Assembly: GCF_007474605.1 (NCBI RefSeq)
Contig: NZ_VHKL01000001.1
Coordinates: 1-64,000, forward strand
Reading direction: 5' to 3'
DNA from: Rhodoligotrophos appendicifer
GTDB taxonomy: Bacteria > Pseudomonadota > Alphaproteobacteria > Rhizobiales > Im1
Length of the DNA: 64,000 nt
Shown in pieces: positions 51,345 through 60,510 of the stretch. Below the pieces are notes generated by a model, which saw nothing but the letters and a program-made list of their open reading frames with translations, did no database searches and was not told where the DNA came from. Position numbers and translations under genes: made by a program. Each line of letters begins with the position of its first letter. Position 1 is the first letter of the stretch.

Positions 51345-52277
51345 TCAGTATCCCGCCGCGATGTTCACCCGTCCGCTCGGCTCCTCGCCCCGCTCGAACC
51401 GGTTGAAATTATCGAGCACCACGCTGGTCGCAGCATCGCTCACCGGCTGTGCTGCCACATGCGGGGTAACGAAGACGCGCGGGTGCGCCCAAAGCGGGCT
51501 GTCTGCGGGAAGCGGCTCGGTCGGGAACACGTCCAGCATCGCCCAGTCCAGCTGCTTGCCCTCCAGTGCGGCCAACAGGTCCGCTTCGACGAGATGCCCG
51601 CCGCGCCCGAGATGGATCAGCGCTCCGCCCCCCGGCAGCGACGCGAAAAGTCTCCCGCTCAAAATCCCTCTGGTTTCATCCGTCAGCGGCAGCACGTTGA
51701 TCAGGATCTCGCTGCGACCGAGAAACGCCTCGAGCCCGTCGGGCCCAGCAAAACCCTCGACCCCGTCCAATGTCTTTGGCGTTCGGCTCCATCCGGCCAC
51801 GTCATATCCCATGGCGGCGAGCGTGCGGGCGATGTCCATGCCGAACACCCCGAGCCCCATCACGCCGATCCGCCGGTGCGAGGGATGCACCGCCTCCAGC
51901 ATCCGCCATTCTCCCGCGGCCTGCTGGCGGGCATACTGCCCCATCTGCCGGTGCCAGTGCAGCACGCCGTAAAGGGCATATTCGGTCATCTGCTCGCGCA
52001 GGCCCGCATCGACGAGCCGGAACAGCGGAACATCTCGAGGAAAAGTCGCATCGCGGATGATCTGGTCGATTCCCGCACCCAAGGCGAAGATGGCCTTCAC
52101 GTTGGGCAGCTTTCTCAGCGCCCCCTCCTCGATCCGCCAGATCAGCGCATGGGTGATCTCCTCCGGGTCCCCCACATCGGGCCACACCCGAAACCGCACA
52201 TCCGGCCGATGCTTCGCAAAGGCCGCCTGCCAAGGGGCCGGATCGTCAATTCCGCTGGCGAACAGAAGGGTGGGCAC
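51345..52277 (-). CDS. 2-hydroxyacid dehydrogenase (glyoxylate/hydroxypyruvate reductase A type)
   Basis: A 310-residue D-2-hydroxyacid dehydrogenase of the GhrA group. N-terminal TLLFASGIDDPAPWQAAF, the substrate loop FALGAGIDQI, the Rossmann motif RIGVMGLGVFGMDIARTLAA, catalytic Arg in IHLGRGGHLVE, Glu in DVFPTEPLPADSPLW and His in VFVTPHVAAQP. It reduces glyoxylate or hydroxypyruvate with NAD(P)H. I start at the GTG at 52277, with AGGAG seven bases upstream. Stand-alone gene, convergent with the SDR remnant. Confidence 0.9.
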   Translation of the reverse strand: MPTLLFASGIDDPAPWQAAFAKHRPDVRFRVWPDVGDPEEITHALIWRIEEGALRKLPNVKAIFALGAGIDQIIRDATFPRDVPLFRLVDAGLREQMTEYALYGVLHWHRQMGQYARQQAAGEWRMLEAVHPSHRRIGVMGLGVFGMDIARTLAAMGYDVAGWSRTPKTLDGVEGFAGPDGLEAFLGRSEILINVLPLTDETRGILSGRLFASLPGGGALIHLGRGGHLVEADLLAALEGKQLDWAMLDVFPTEPLPADSPLWAHPRVFVTPHVAAQPVSDAATSVVLDNFNRFERGEEPSGRVNIAAGY

Positions 52278-52356
52278 GCGCGTTCTCCTCTCGACGCGCT
52301 CGGACAAAAGGCGCGCACGTCATCTTCTATCCAATGCTGCCACCCGATGCCAACGG

Positions 52357-52737
52357 CTATCGCGTCTCGATCGAATCCACTCGGTCGGGATAGAAAGCCA
52401 TGTAATCCTTGATCTTCGCCACCGCCTCGTAAGGCTGCTCGTAGCTCCAGATCGCATTGACGGCCCGCGCGCCCGCCGATGGGATGCTGTAATAGGAGCA
52501 GTCCCCCTTATACGGGCAATAGGTGGAGAGCTCTGTCCGCTCCAGCAGCGAGAGATCCACATCGCCGCGCGGCACGTAGGTCACCGGTTTGTAGCCTCCC
52601 TCGCGAAGGATGAGGGCAGCCGTCGTGTCGGCGATGACCGCACCACCCGCCGAGACGGTGATCCGTTGCGGGCTCGGCTCGATGGTGATCGGGTGTTCGG
52701 GTCCCGGTGTCTTGATGGCTCGACCACTCATGCTCAT
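52357..52737 (-). CDS. DUF427 domain-containing protein
   Basis: A 126-residue protein with the DUF427 core: HPITIEPSPQRITVSAGGAV, REGGYKPVTYVPRGDVDLSL and the conserved CPYKGDCSYYSIP, followed by AIWSYEQPYEAVAKIKDYMA and FYPDRVD. DUF427 proteins are small beta-rich proteins of unknown activity. ATG at 52737 follows GGAGATCTTCGCC. It starts 80 bases from a ten-G tract that separates it from the divergent GGDEF gene. Confidence 0.88.
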   Translation of the reverse strand: MSMSGRAIKTPGPEHPITIEPSPQRITVSAGGAVIADTTAALILREGGYKPVTYVPRGDVDLSLLERTELSTYCPYKGDCSYYSIPSAGARAVNAIWSYEQPYEAVAKIKDYMAFYPDRVDSIETR

Positions 52738-52816
52738 GGCGAAGATCTCCTCTCCTTGCCCCTGTGCAAATGTGGCCCCTCCCCACTGGAATACCAGTGC
52801 AGACGCCCTCACTTGA

Positions 52817-52826
52817 GGGGGGGGGG
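52817..52826. repeat. Ten-base poly-G tract
   Basis: A run of ten G lies between the divergent DUF427 and GGDEF genes, 106 bases upstream of the GGDEF start. Such tracts slip during replication, and also during sequencing. The GGDEF reading frame stays open through it from 52764, so if translation began there, the tract would be in the coding frame. Confidence 0.8.
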
Positions 52827-52931
52827 TACCACCACTGCAACGCCCCGCTTCGTTGCGGCGGTGCCAAAAAGTGCCGACTATCCGTCTTGAGTTGCGTCTG
52901 CGTGTGTGAGGACTGGTTGACCGAAGATCTC

Positions 52932-53897
52932 ATGTCGAGCATGGGCACCGCTCTGGCTCATGACCCCGAGCTGACATCCATGCTGCTGCAAAGTCTCGAC
53001 ACGGGGCATGTGGGCCTGTGCCTGTGCGACGAACTCGACCTGATCCGCTATGCCAACCCCGCGTTTTGCGGCGCCTTCTTCCCTCATTACGCCGGCGATC
53101 GCATCCCCTTCATTGACGCTATCGCGGCGGCCATCGATGGCAAGACGGGCATCAGGCTGGAGAATTTCACGCTTCCCGAGTTCGTGGCGCGGGTCGCCCG
53201 CAGGCGGAAGGGAAGCGGCCGCAGGTTCGATTTTGCCGTCGACATGATCGATGGCAGCTGGTGGTGGGTGAATGATTTCAAGCTGTCCAATGGCTGGCTT
53301 CTGGCCGTCGCCTCGGAGATCTCCACCATCAAGAACGAGGAGTTCCTCCTCAGGAGCGCCCATGACACGGCGGTCCAGGCCTCCCGCACCGACTATCTCA
53401 CCGGCCTCGCCAACCGGCGCTATGGCTTCGAGCGCGCCGAACTGGCTCTGATCGAATTTCGCGAGAACCGGCTTCCTTTGTCCATTGCTCTCGTCGACAT
53501 CGACCACTTCAAGCAGGTGAATGATACCTACGGCCATGACATCGGCGACAAGGTTCTGGTGCACTGCGCCGAGATCTTCCGCAGTTGGCTCGGACCGCAG
53601 GATCAGGTCAGCCGCATCGGCGGCGAGGAGTTTCTCCTCGTGATGCCGGGAATATCGGCCTCGCGAGCCGAGCGCGGCATCGGCGATTTTCTTCGCAGCA
53701 CACCCCCTTTGCCGCTGGGACCGGGCAAGGAGCCCCTCCCCTTCACCCTCAGCGCCGGCGTGGCGACGGCCCACGACAGCGACACCTTGAGCGATCTTCT
53801 GCACCGGGCCGACGTTGCTCTCTATGCCGCAAAGGCAAAGGGCCGCCACCGCGTCGAGCTCGTACGCCGGAAGCAGGATTCCGTGCCCGTCGTTTGA
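52932..53897 (+). CDS. Diguanylate cyclase with N-terminal PAS domain
   Basis: A 321-residue protein. Residues about 15-135 form a PAS-like domain (LDTGHVGLCLCDELDLIRYA ... GWLLAVASEISTIK), followed by a GGDEF domain: SRTDYLTGLANRRYGFERAE, ALVDIDHFKQVNDTYGHDIG and the active site GGEEF at 230-234. The inhibitory RxxD site is absent (GPQD, Gly in place of Arg), unlike the other cyclase in this window. It should make cyclic di-GMP without that feedback. I start at ATG 52932; the open frame extends back to 52764. Confidence 0.87.
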   Translation: MSSMGTALAHDPELTSMLLQSLDTGHVGLCLCDELDLIRYANPAFCGAFFPHYAGDRIPFIDAIAAAIDGKTGIRLENFTLPEFVARVARRRKGSGRRFDFAVDMIDGSWWWVNDFKLSNGWLLAVASEISTIKNEEFLLRSAHDTAVQASRTDYLTGLANRRYGFERAELALIEFRENRLPLSIALVDIDHFKQVNDTYGHDIGDKVLVHCAEIFRSWLGPQDQVSRIGGEEFLLVMPGISASRAERGIGDFLRSTPPLPLGPGKEPLPFTLSAGVATAHDSDTLSDLLHRADVALYAAKAKGRHRVELVRRKQDSVPVV

Positions 53898-53975
53898 GCA
53901 TGGCGAATTGCTTTTTTTGCTCGTCCTGTCGGCTGCGGGCATACTGCCGCGTCTTCAAGATGACGAGGTGCTTCG

Positions 53976-54347
53976 ATGTTCTACGCGATACTCTGTTACC
54001 ACGCCGAAGATGTGGTGGGCTGCTGGTCCAAGGAAGACGACGACGCCGTCATGGCCAAGCTCGCTGTCGTGCAGGAAAAGCTTGCCAAGCAGGGGCGCCT
54101 GGGCCCGGTTGCGCGGCTCTTGCCAACCACGGCGGCAGCGACGGTCCGCGGCCATGGCGAGGCGCCTCTCGTCATTGATGGTCCCTTCGCCGAAACCAAG
54201 GAGCAGCTCCTTGGCTTCTATCTGGTCGATTGTGAATCTCTCGACGAAGCCGTCAGCGTGGCCAATGAGCTCTCGATCGCGAACCCTGGGGGTGCTCACG
54301 AGGTCCGGCCCGTGGGCCTCTTCCGGCCGGGAACGGGTCCCACGTGA
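53976..54347 (+). CDS. YCII-related (DGPF) domain protein, ECF-sigma partner
   Basis: A 123-residue ferredoxin-like YCII protein: MFYAILCYHAEDVVGCWSKE, VVQEKLAKQGRLGPVARLLP, and the eponymous DGPFAETKEQLLGFYLVDCE. DGPF proteins are encoded with ECF42-type sigma factors, but what they do for the sigma factor is not settled. GAGG precedes the ATG. Its stop codon overlaps the sigma gene's GTG (GTGA), so the two are coupled. Confidence 0.9.
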   Translation: MFYAILCYHAEDVVGCWSKEDDDAVMAKLAVVQEKLAKQGRLGPVARLLPTTAAATVRGHGEAPLVIDGPFAETKEQLLGFYLVDCESLDEAVSVANELSIANPGGAHEVRPVGLFRPGTGPT

Positions 54348-55612
54348 CGGATCTGGCCTGGATCAATTCAGCGATCACCTCGTCCCGGCCCCAGGCGCTG
54401 GGAGCACTTCTCCGGTATTTCCGCAACCTGGAGACCGCCGAGGAAGCCTTCCAGGAAGCCTGTCTGAAGGCCCTGAAGAACTGGCCCGAGAACGGCCCCC
54501 CGCGTGACCCGGCGGCCTGGCTGATCTTCGTCGGCCGCAATGCCGCCATCGATGGCGTACGCCGGCGCGCGCGGGAGCAGCCGCTGCCGGAGGAAGATGT
54601 CCTCTCCGACCTGGACGATGCGGAATCGACCCTGGCGGAGCGCCTCGACGACTCCCACTACCGCGACGACATCCTGCGCCTGCTCTTCGTCTGCTGCCAT
54701 CCTGATCTCCCCTCCACGCAGCAGATCGCGCTCGCCCTGCGCATCGTCTCCGGCCTCACGGTAAAGCAGATCGCCCGCGCCTTCCTCGTCGGCGAGAGCG
54801 CCATGGAGCAGCGCATCACCCGTGCCAAGGCGAAGGTCGCTGCCGCCGGCCTGCCCTTCGAGACCCCCGGCCCCATCGAGCGCGCCGAACGTCTGACTAC
54901 CGTTGCAGCCATGATCTACCTCGTCTTCAACGAGGGTTATTCGGCCAGCGGCAGCGAAGTCCCGGTGCGGGCGCCCCTCTGCGACGAGGCGATCCGCCTC
55001 GTCCGCCTGCTCCTGCGTCTCTTTCCGTCCGAACCCGAGATCATGGGCCTCGCAGCTTTGATGCTTCTGCAGCACGCCAGAATTGCCGCTCGCTTCGATG
55101 CGGAAGGCGAGATCATCCTCCTTGAGGATCAGGACCGCTCCCTCTGGAACCAGAAGAGCATCGCCGAGGGCCTCGCCTTGATCGACAAGGCCATCCGTCA
55201 CCGCAATCCTGGCCCCTATCAGGCGCAGGCGGCGATAGCCGCCCTGCACGCCCGCGCCCGGCGCCACGAAGACACCGATTGGGTCCAAATCGATCTGCTC
55301 TATGGCGCCTTGGAGCTCATGCAGCCCTCGCCGGTCATCACCCTCAACCGGGCCGTCGCCGTCGCCAAGACGCGGGGCCCCGAAGCGGCACTCGCCCTCA
55401 TAGAACCCCTCGCCGACCGCCTGTCCGGCTATTTCCACTTCTTCGGCGTGAAGGGCGCCTTCCTCCTGCAGCTGGGCCGCACCGCCGAAGCGCGCACCGC
55501 CTTCGACCGCGCGATCGCCCTGGCCAACACCCCGGCCGAAGCCTCCCACATCCGCATGCATCTTGACCGGCTGCTCAAGGAAAACAGCCATTCGCAATCC
55601 GCATCGCTCTAG
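54344..55612 (+). CDS. ECF42-type RNA polymerase sigma factor with C-terminal TPR-like extension
   Basis: A 422-residue sigma factor. Region 2 covers about residues 10-75 (YFRNLETAEEAFQEACLKAL ... WLIFVGRNAAIDGVRRRARE); region 4 about 105-160 (LRLLFVCCHPDLPSTQQIAL, then LTVKQIARAFLVGESAMEQR). A long DUF6596/TPR-like C-terminal region follows (residues 170-420, including YLVFNEGYSASG and PVITLNRAVAVAKTRGPEAA), which in ECF42 proteins is needed for activity and replaces an anti-sigma factor. GTG at 54344 overlaps the DGPF gene. Its likely targets include the downstream NTF2-like and VOC genes. Confidence 0.92.
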   Translation: MTDLAWINSAITSSRPQALGALLRYFRNLETAEEAFQEACLKALKNWPENGPPRDPAAWLIFVGRNAAIDGVRRRAREQPLPEEDVLSDLDDAESTLAERLDDSHYRDDILRLLFVCCHPDLPSTQQIALALRIVSGLTVKQIARAFLVGESAMEQRITRAKAKVAAAGLPFETPGPIERAERLTTVAAMIYLVFNEGYSASGSEVPVRAPLCDEAIRLVRLLLRLFPSEPEIMGLAALMLLQHARIAARFDAEGEIILLEDQDRSLWNQKSIAEGLALIDKAIRHRNPGPYQAQAAIAALHARARRHEDTDWVQIDLLYGALELMQPSPVITLNRAVAVAKTRGPEAALALIEPLADRLSGYFHFFGVKGAFLLQLGRTAEARTAFDRAIALANTPAEASHIRMHLDRLLKENSHSQSASL

Positions 55613-55682
55613 CAGTTTTTTTGCAACTACGCTGTCGGATCAGACCTTCTCGCTGCGTCCTTGGACCAAATTGGAGGACGAC

Positions 55683-56120
55683 ATGACGACAAGCTCGGAC
55701 AGGACAGCCATCACCGCTCTGCTGAACGATCAGGCGGCCGCCATACGCGCCAAGGACACCGCATCGGCCATCGCGCCCTATTCCGCGGACTTCGTTCGCT
55801 TCGACCTCGCGCCGCCGCTCGCCACCTCCGGCCCTGATCTCGACCCCCAGGACTTGGAAGCCTGGTTCGCCACCTGGCGCGGACCGATCGGCTATCAGTT
55901 CCGGGACCTGGACGTCTCCGCCGCCGGTGACCTCGCCTTCGCCCACGGCTATCTCCACATCAGCGGCACGAAGGTCGACGGAGAGCAGCCCGCCCTCTGG
56001 GCCCGCATCACCTTCTGTCTTCGTCGTAGGGACGGCGCCTGGAAGATCGTCCACGAGCACAGCTCCGTCCCCTTCTACATGGATGGCAGCTACAGGGCGG
56101 CCACCGACCTTCACCCCTGA
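55683..56120 (+). CDS. SnoaL/DUF4440-like (NTF2-fold) protein
   Basis: A 145-residue NTF2-fold protein: AITALLNDQAAAIRAKDTAS, then APYSADFVRFDLAPPLATSG, FRDLDVSAAGDLAFAHGYLH and a C-terminal DGAWKIVHEHSSVPFYMDGS. The fold forms small-molecule pockets and has ketosteroid-isomerase-like members; activity unknown. GGAGG lies before the ATG. It follows the sigma factor by 70 bases, and similar proteins are common next to ECF42 genes. Confidence 0.87.
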   Translation: MTTSSDRTAITALLNDQAAAIRAKDTASAIAPYSADFVRFDLAPPLATSGPDLDPQDLEAWFATWRGPIGYQFRDLDVSAAGDLAFAHGYLHISGTKVDGEQPALWARITFCLRRRDGAWKIVHEHSSVPFYMDGSYRAATDLHP

Positions 56121-56145
56121 CCACTCGATATTGAAGGAGCATCAG

Positions 56146-56568
56146 ATGACTGAACCAGCCAACCCGTCGGCCCCGGAAGTCCTCGGCGGCGTAATCGCCT
56201 ATCTGAACGTCGACGGCGCCGTCAAAGCCGCCGAGTTCTACCAGCGCGCCTTCGGTGCCAAGGAGGTCTTCCGCCACGATGTGGATGACAAGGGCCGCAC
56301 CATGCATATCCATCTCCACATCAACGGCAGCTCCGTCATGCTCAGCGATTTCTACCCCGAGCATGGCTTCGGGAAGGTCCCGTCTTCAGGCTTCTCTCTG
56401 CTGATTCCGGTGACGGATATCGACGCTTGGTTCAAGCGGGCCGTCGATGCCGGTGCCGAGGTCGTCATGCCGCCGGAAATCATGTTCTGGGGAGACAAAT
56501 ACGGCCAGGTCAAGGATCCCTTCGGCGTCGCCTGGGCCTTCAACCAGTCCATGTGCGGCAGTTCATGA
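56146..56568 (+). CDS. VOC family protein, PhnB/glyoxalase-like
   Basis: A 140-residue vicinal-oxygen-chelate protein: VIAYLNVDGAVKAAEFYQRA, FGAKEVFRHDVDDKGRTMHI, SSVMLSDFYPEHG, and GDKYGQVKDPFGVAWAFNQS. This is the PhnB-like (DUF1428-adjacent) subgroup with unknown substrate. AAGGAG precedes the ATG at 56146. Probably co-transcribed with the NTF2-like gene, 25 bases upstream. Confidence 0.9.
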   Translation: MTEPANPSAPEVLGGVIAYLNVDGAVKAAEFYQRAFGAKEVFRHDVDDKGRTMHIHLHINGSSVMLSDFYPEHGFGKVPSSGFSLLIPVTDIDAWFKRAVDAGAEVVMPPEIMFWGDKYGQVKDPFGVAWAFNQSMCGSS

Positions 56569-56701
56569 CGCGGCGGGTCGCGATTGCTGCCGGACCCGAA
56601 GCATCGGACGGGGCAATGGTCTGGCCCGCCGCTCGGCTTGACCAGCCCCCTCCTGTCACCCTAACCTTTCACCCAGAGAACCTGCGCAGCGGAGGTGTCG
56701 G

Positions 56702-57726
56702 ATGAAGGGAGAGGACCGCGGCAATTCATTGGCATCCGCGCTCGTGCCCCTGGAGTCCCTGACGGTCGACGTCATCACCGACAATGTCAGCGACACCTAT
56801 GTGACGAAGACCCTCTCTGCGGTCTCTGAATTCGCCAACGTCATCCGCGCCGGCGCCGAGATCATTTCAGGCGCCAGCCTTCTCTCGGCCAATCTCGGCT
56901 ACGGACTGCGATTGACCTCCAGGGCGGACGGCGTGGAGCATCGCCTCCTCTTCGACACCGGTCCCGACGGCCCGACCTATTTGCGCAACTGCACGAATCT
57001 CGGGATCGACCTCGGCCGGATTGAGGAGATTGCCATCACCCACGGCCACTGGGATCATATGGGCGCCCTGCCCGACGCTCTGCAGGCCATTCGACTCGGC
57101 GGCGGGCGCAGCCCCACCGTCCACGTCAATCCCGGCATGTTCAACGAGCGCGCGGTGCAGCTCGGCGACGGATCGATCATCCAGGTCGCCAACGTACCCT
57201 CGCCGTCGGAAATGCAGGGCCATGGCGCAAAAGTGGTGAACGATCCCGCCCCGCGCCTGCTCCTCGATGGCCATTTCTACTATAGCGGTGAGATCCCGCG
57301 CCTCACCCCCTTCGAGAAGGGCCGCACGGACCACCTCTGCCGGCCCGGCGCGAACGATCCCTGGCAGCCGGATCCGCTGCTGATGGACGAGCGCATGGTG
57401 CTTGCCCATGTGCGCGACCTCGGACTGATCCTCTTCAGCGCCTGCTCCCATGCCGGCATCGTCAATGTCTGCACCGAGGTTCGCGCCCTCTTCCCCGATC
57501 TCCCGATCTTCGCGCTGATGGGCGGCCTTCACCTCGGCGGCGTCATGGAACGCATCATCCCGGACACCGTCGCCGGCCTTGCCCCCTTCTCCATCAGCCA
57601 CATCATTTCCGGCCACTGCACCGGCTGGCGCGCCCTGCATGCCATGGCGGATGCCTTTGGTGATGCAGTCAGCGAGTCTGCCGTGGGCACGACCTACACG
57701 TTCGATCAACATCTCCGTCTGGCCGG

Positions 57727-57730
<4 letters not shown>
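56702..57730 (+). CDS. Metallo-beta-lactamase-fold hydrolase (COG1237-like)
   Basis: A 342-residue MBL-fold protein. The metal motif is THGHWDH (H114, H116, D118, H119), a variant with Trp between the second His and Asp; further ligands are in SACSHAGIVNV and ISGHCTGW. It resembles the COG1237 group, which includes the aminobenzene-ribofuranosyl phosphate synthase annotation. GGAGG lies six bases before the ATG. It overlaps the CobW-family gene by four bases (ATGA), which suggests that the GTPase supplies its metal. Confidence 0.88.
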
Positions 57731-58653
<923 letters not shown>

Positions 58654-58679
58654 GCGACCGGAAGCGACCAGGGACGCCA

Positions 58680-60332
58680 ATGTCCGCCTACGCCCCTCGG
58701 ACCCATCTCGAAACGCACGAGGTTTCGAACGTCCCGACCGATTTCGCCGGACGCAATCTCTTTGCGGTCGATCGTCCCTTCCGGGAAGCGGCCCTGCGCG
58801 AGGGGGGCGAATGGCTGCGCGAGCCGTTGATGGCCCTGGGTGAAGCCGCCGGATCGGAGCATGTTCTCGCTCTCGGCGAGGCTGCCAATCGCTATCAGCC
58901 GGAGCTCGTGAGCTTTGATCGCTACGGCCGCCGCTTGGATGAGGTCCGCTTCCACCCGGCCTATCATGAGCTGATGGAACTCGCGATGGACCATCGCATC
59001 CATGACATTGCCTGGACCTCAGGCCGCCCCGGTGGCCATGTGGCCCATCTTTCCCTTCTCGCCCTGTTCACCCAGGCGGAAGCGGGCACCATGTGCCCCG
59101 TCAACATGACCTATGCCAGCCTGCCCGCGCTGCGCATCCAGCCTGAGATCACGCAGCCATGGATCGACCGCATTCTGGGCGGCCGTTACGATTCACCCCT
59201 GGGCCCTATCGCCACCAAATCCGGCATCACTCTCGGCATGGCCATGACCGAGAAGCAGGGCGGCAGCGACGTCCGCGCCAACACGACCCGCGCCTATCCG
59301 CTCGAGTCAGCGGCTCGGTCCTTCCGCCTTGTCGGCCACAAATGGTTCTGCTCCGCGCCCATGAGCGACGGCTTTCTCACTTTGGCCTACACGGATGCCG
59401 GCTTGAGCTGCTTCCTGGTCCCCCGCATTCGGCCGGACGGCGAGCGCAATGCCATCCATGTGATGCGCCTCAAGGACAAGCTCGGCAATCGCTCCAATGC
59501 CTCCGCCGAGATCGAGTATCACGACGCCTATGCCCAACTTCTCGGCGAGGAGGGCCAGGGCGTGAGGGTGATCATCGACATGGTGCATCACACCCGCCTC
59601 GGCACCATCGGCAGCACACTCGGTTTGATGCGGGCAGCCCTCGCCCAGGCGGTCCACCACGTCTCCGGCCGCCGCGCCTTCCAGAAGACGCTGATTGATC
59701 AGCCCGCCATGCGCAACGTCATCGCCGATCTGGCTCTCGACTACGAGGCCGCCATTTGCCTTGCCATGCGGATTGCCGCTGCCTTCGATGCCCCGGATCC
59801 CGACGGCCGGGCCTTCGCACGCCTTGTCGTGGCCCTCGGCAAATACTGGCTGACCAAGCGCACCCCCAACTTCATCTACGAATGCATGGAGTGCCATGGT
59901 GGCATAGGCTACGTCGAAGAAACGCCCATGCCGCGCCTGTTTCGGGAATCCCCCGTCAATGCGATTTGGGAAGGCTCGGGCAACGTCATCGCCCTCGACA
60001 TCCTCAGGACCTTGGCCCGTGAGCCCTCGGCCCTGGAGGCTTTCCGCGCAGAACTCTCCGCGACACAGGGCGCCAATCCGCATTTGGACCGATATGCCGA
60101 TGATGTTTTGAGCCGCCTGTCAAAGGGAGCTCTCACTGAAGCCGACGCTCGCATCATGGCCGAGAGGATGGCTCTCCTGCTTCAGGCATCGCTCCTCGTC
60201 CGCCACACCCCTGCAGCCGTCTCCGACACTTTTTGCGCCACTCGGCTGGGCGCCAATGGCGGCCTTTGCTATGGCACACTGCCGGCCACCGCCGATATCA
60301 CCGGCATCCTGGCGCGTCAGCTCCCGGGCTGA
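58680..60332 (+). CDS. aidB: AidB-like acyl-CoA dehydrogenase
   Basis: A 550-residue protein with the AidB architecture: THEVSNVPTDFAGRNLFAVD, LSFDRYGRRLDEVRFHPAYH-like segment (VSFDRYGRRLDEV), SGRPGGHVAHLSLLALFTQA, TEKQGGSDVRANTTRAYPL, and IYECMECHGGIGYVEETPMP with RLFRESPVNAIWEGSGNV. AidB is induced by alkylation stress in E. coli and binds FAD and DNA, though a physiological acyl-CoA substrate is unknown. It follows the CobW gene by 26 bases. Confidence 0.92.
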   Translation: MSAYAPRTHLETHEVSNVPTDFAGRNLFAVDRPFREAALREGGEWLREPLMALGEAAGSEHVLALGEAANRYQPELVSFDRYGRRLDEVRFHPAYHELMELAMDHRIHDIAWTSGRPGGHVAHLSLLALFTQAEAGTMCPVNMTYASLPALRIQPEITQPWIDRILGGRYDSPLGPIATKSGITLGMAMTEKQGGSDVRANTTRAYPLESAARSFRLVGHKWFCSAPMSDGFLTLAYTDAGLSCFLVPRIRPDGERNAIHVMRLKDKLGNRSNASAEIEYHDAYAQLLGEEGQGVRVIIDMVHHTRLGTIGSTLGLMRAALAQAVHHVSGRRAFQKTLIDQPAMRNVIADLALDYEAAICLAMRIAAAFDAPDPDGRAFARLVVALGKYWLTKRTPNFIYECMECHGGIGYVEETPMPRLFRESPVNAIWEGSGNVIALDILRTLAREPSALEAFRAELSATQGANPHLDRYADDVLSRLSKGALTEADARIMAERMALLLQASLLVRHTPAAVSDTFCATRLGANGGLCYGTLPATADITGILARQLPG

Positions 60333-60341
60333 CGGGCTCGA

Positions 60342-60510
60342 AGCCTAGAGCAAGTCCAGGATAAGTGGACACCGGTTATCCGTCCGGACTTGCGCGAAAA
60401 CAAAGAGCAAGTCCAGGATAAGTGGACACCGGTTATCCGTCCGGACTTGCGCGAAAACAAAGGCCTCGAGCCAAGATCCGATTCCGTCGGGAACGGATCT
60501 GCTCTAGGCT
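60342..60510. repeat. Rhizobiales-type intergenic palindromic element with internal tandem duplication
   Basis: The element is bounded by an 11-base perfect inverted repeat, AGCCTAGAGCA (60342-60352) and TGCTCTAGGCT (60500-60510). Inside, a 57-base unit occurs twice in exact tandem (60347-60403 and 60404-60460); each contains CAAGTCC/GGACTTG and GGATAA/TTATCC complementary arms, so it folds as nested stems. A further hairpin AGATCCG/CGGATCT follows. It lies between convergent aidB and opgG/D genes and includes the latter's stop codon. I recognise the CAAGTCC...GGACTTGCGCGAAAA unit from many Hyphomicrobiales intergenic regions. Confidence 0.85.

Noticed and set aside
55613-55682. T-rich stretch after the sigma factor gene as a terminator
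   Set aside because: A run of about eight T follows the stop codon, but no stable hairpin precedes it.
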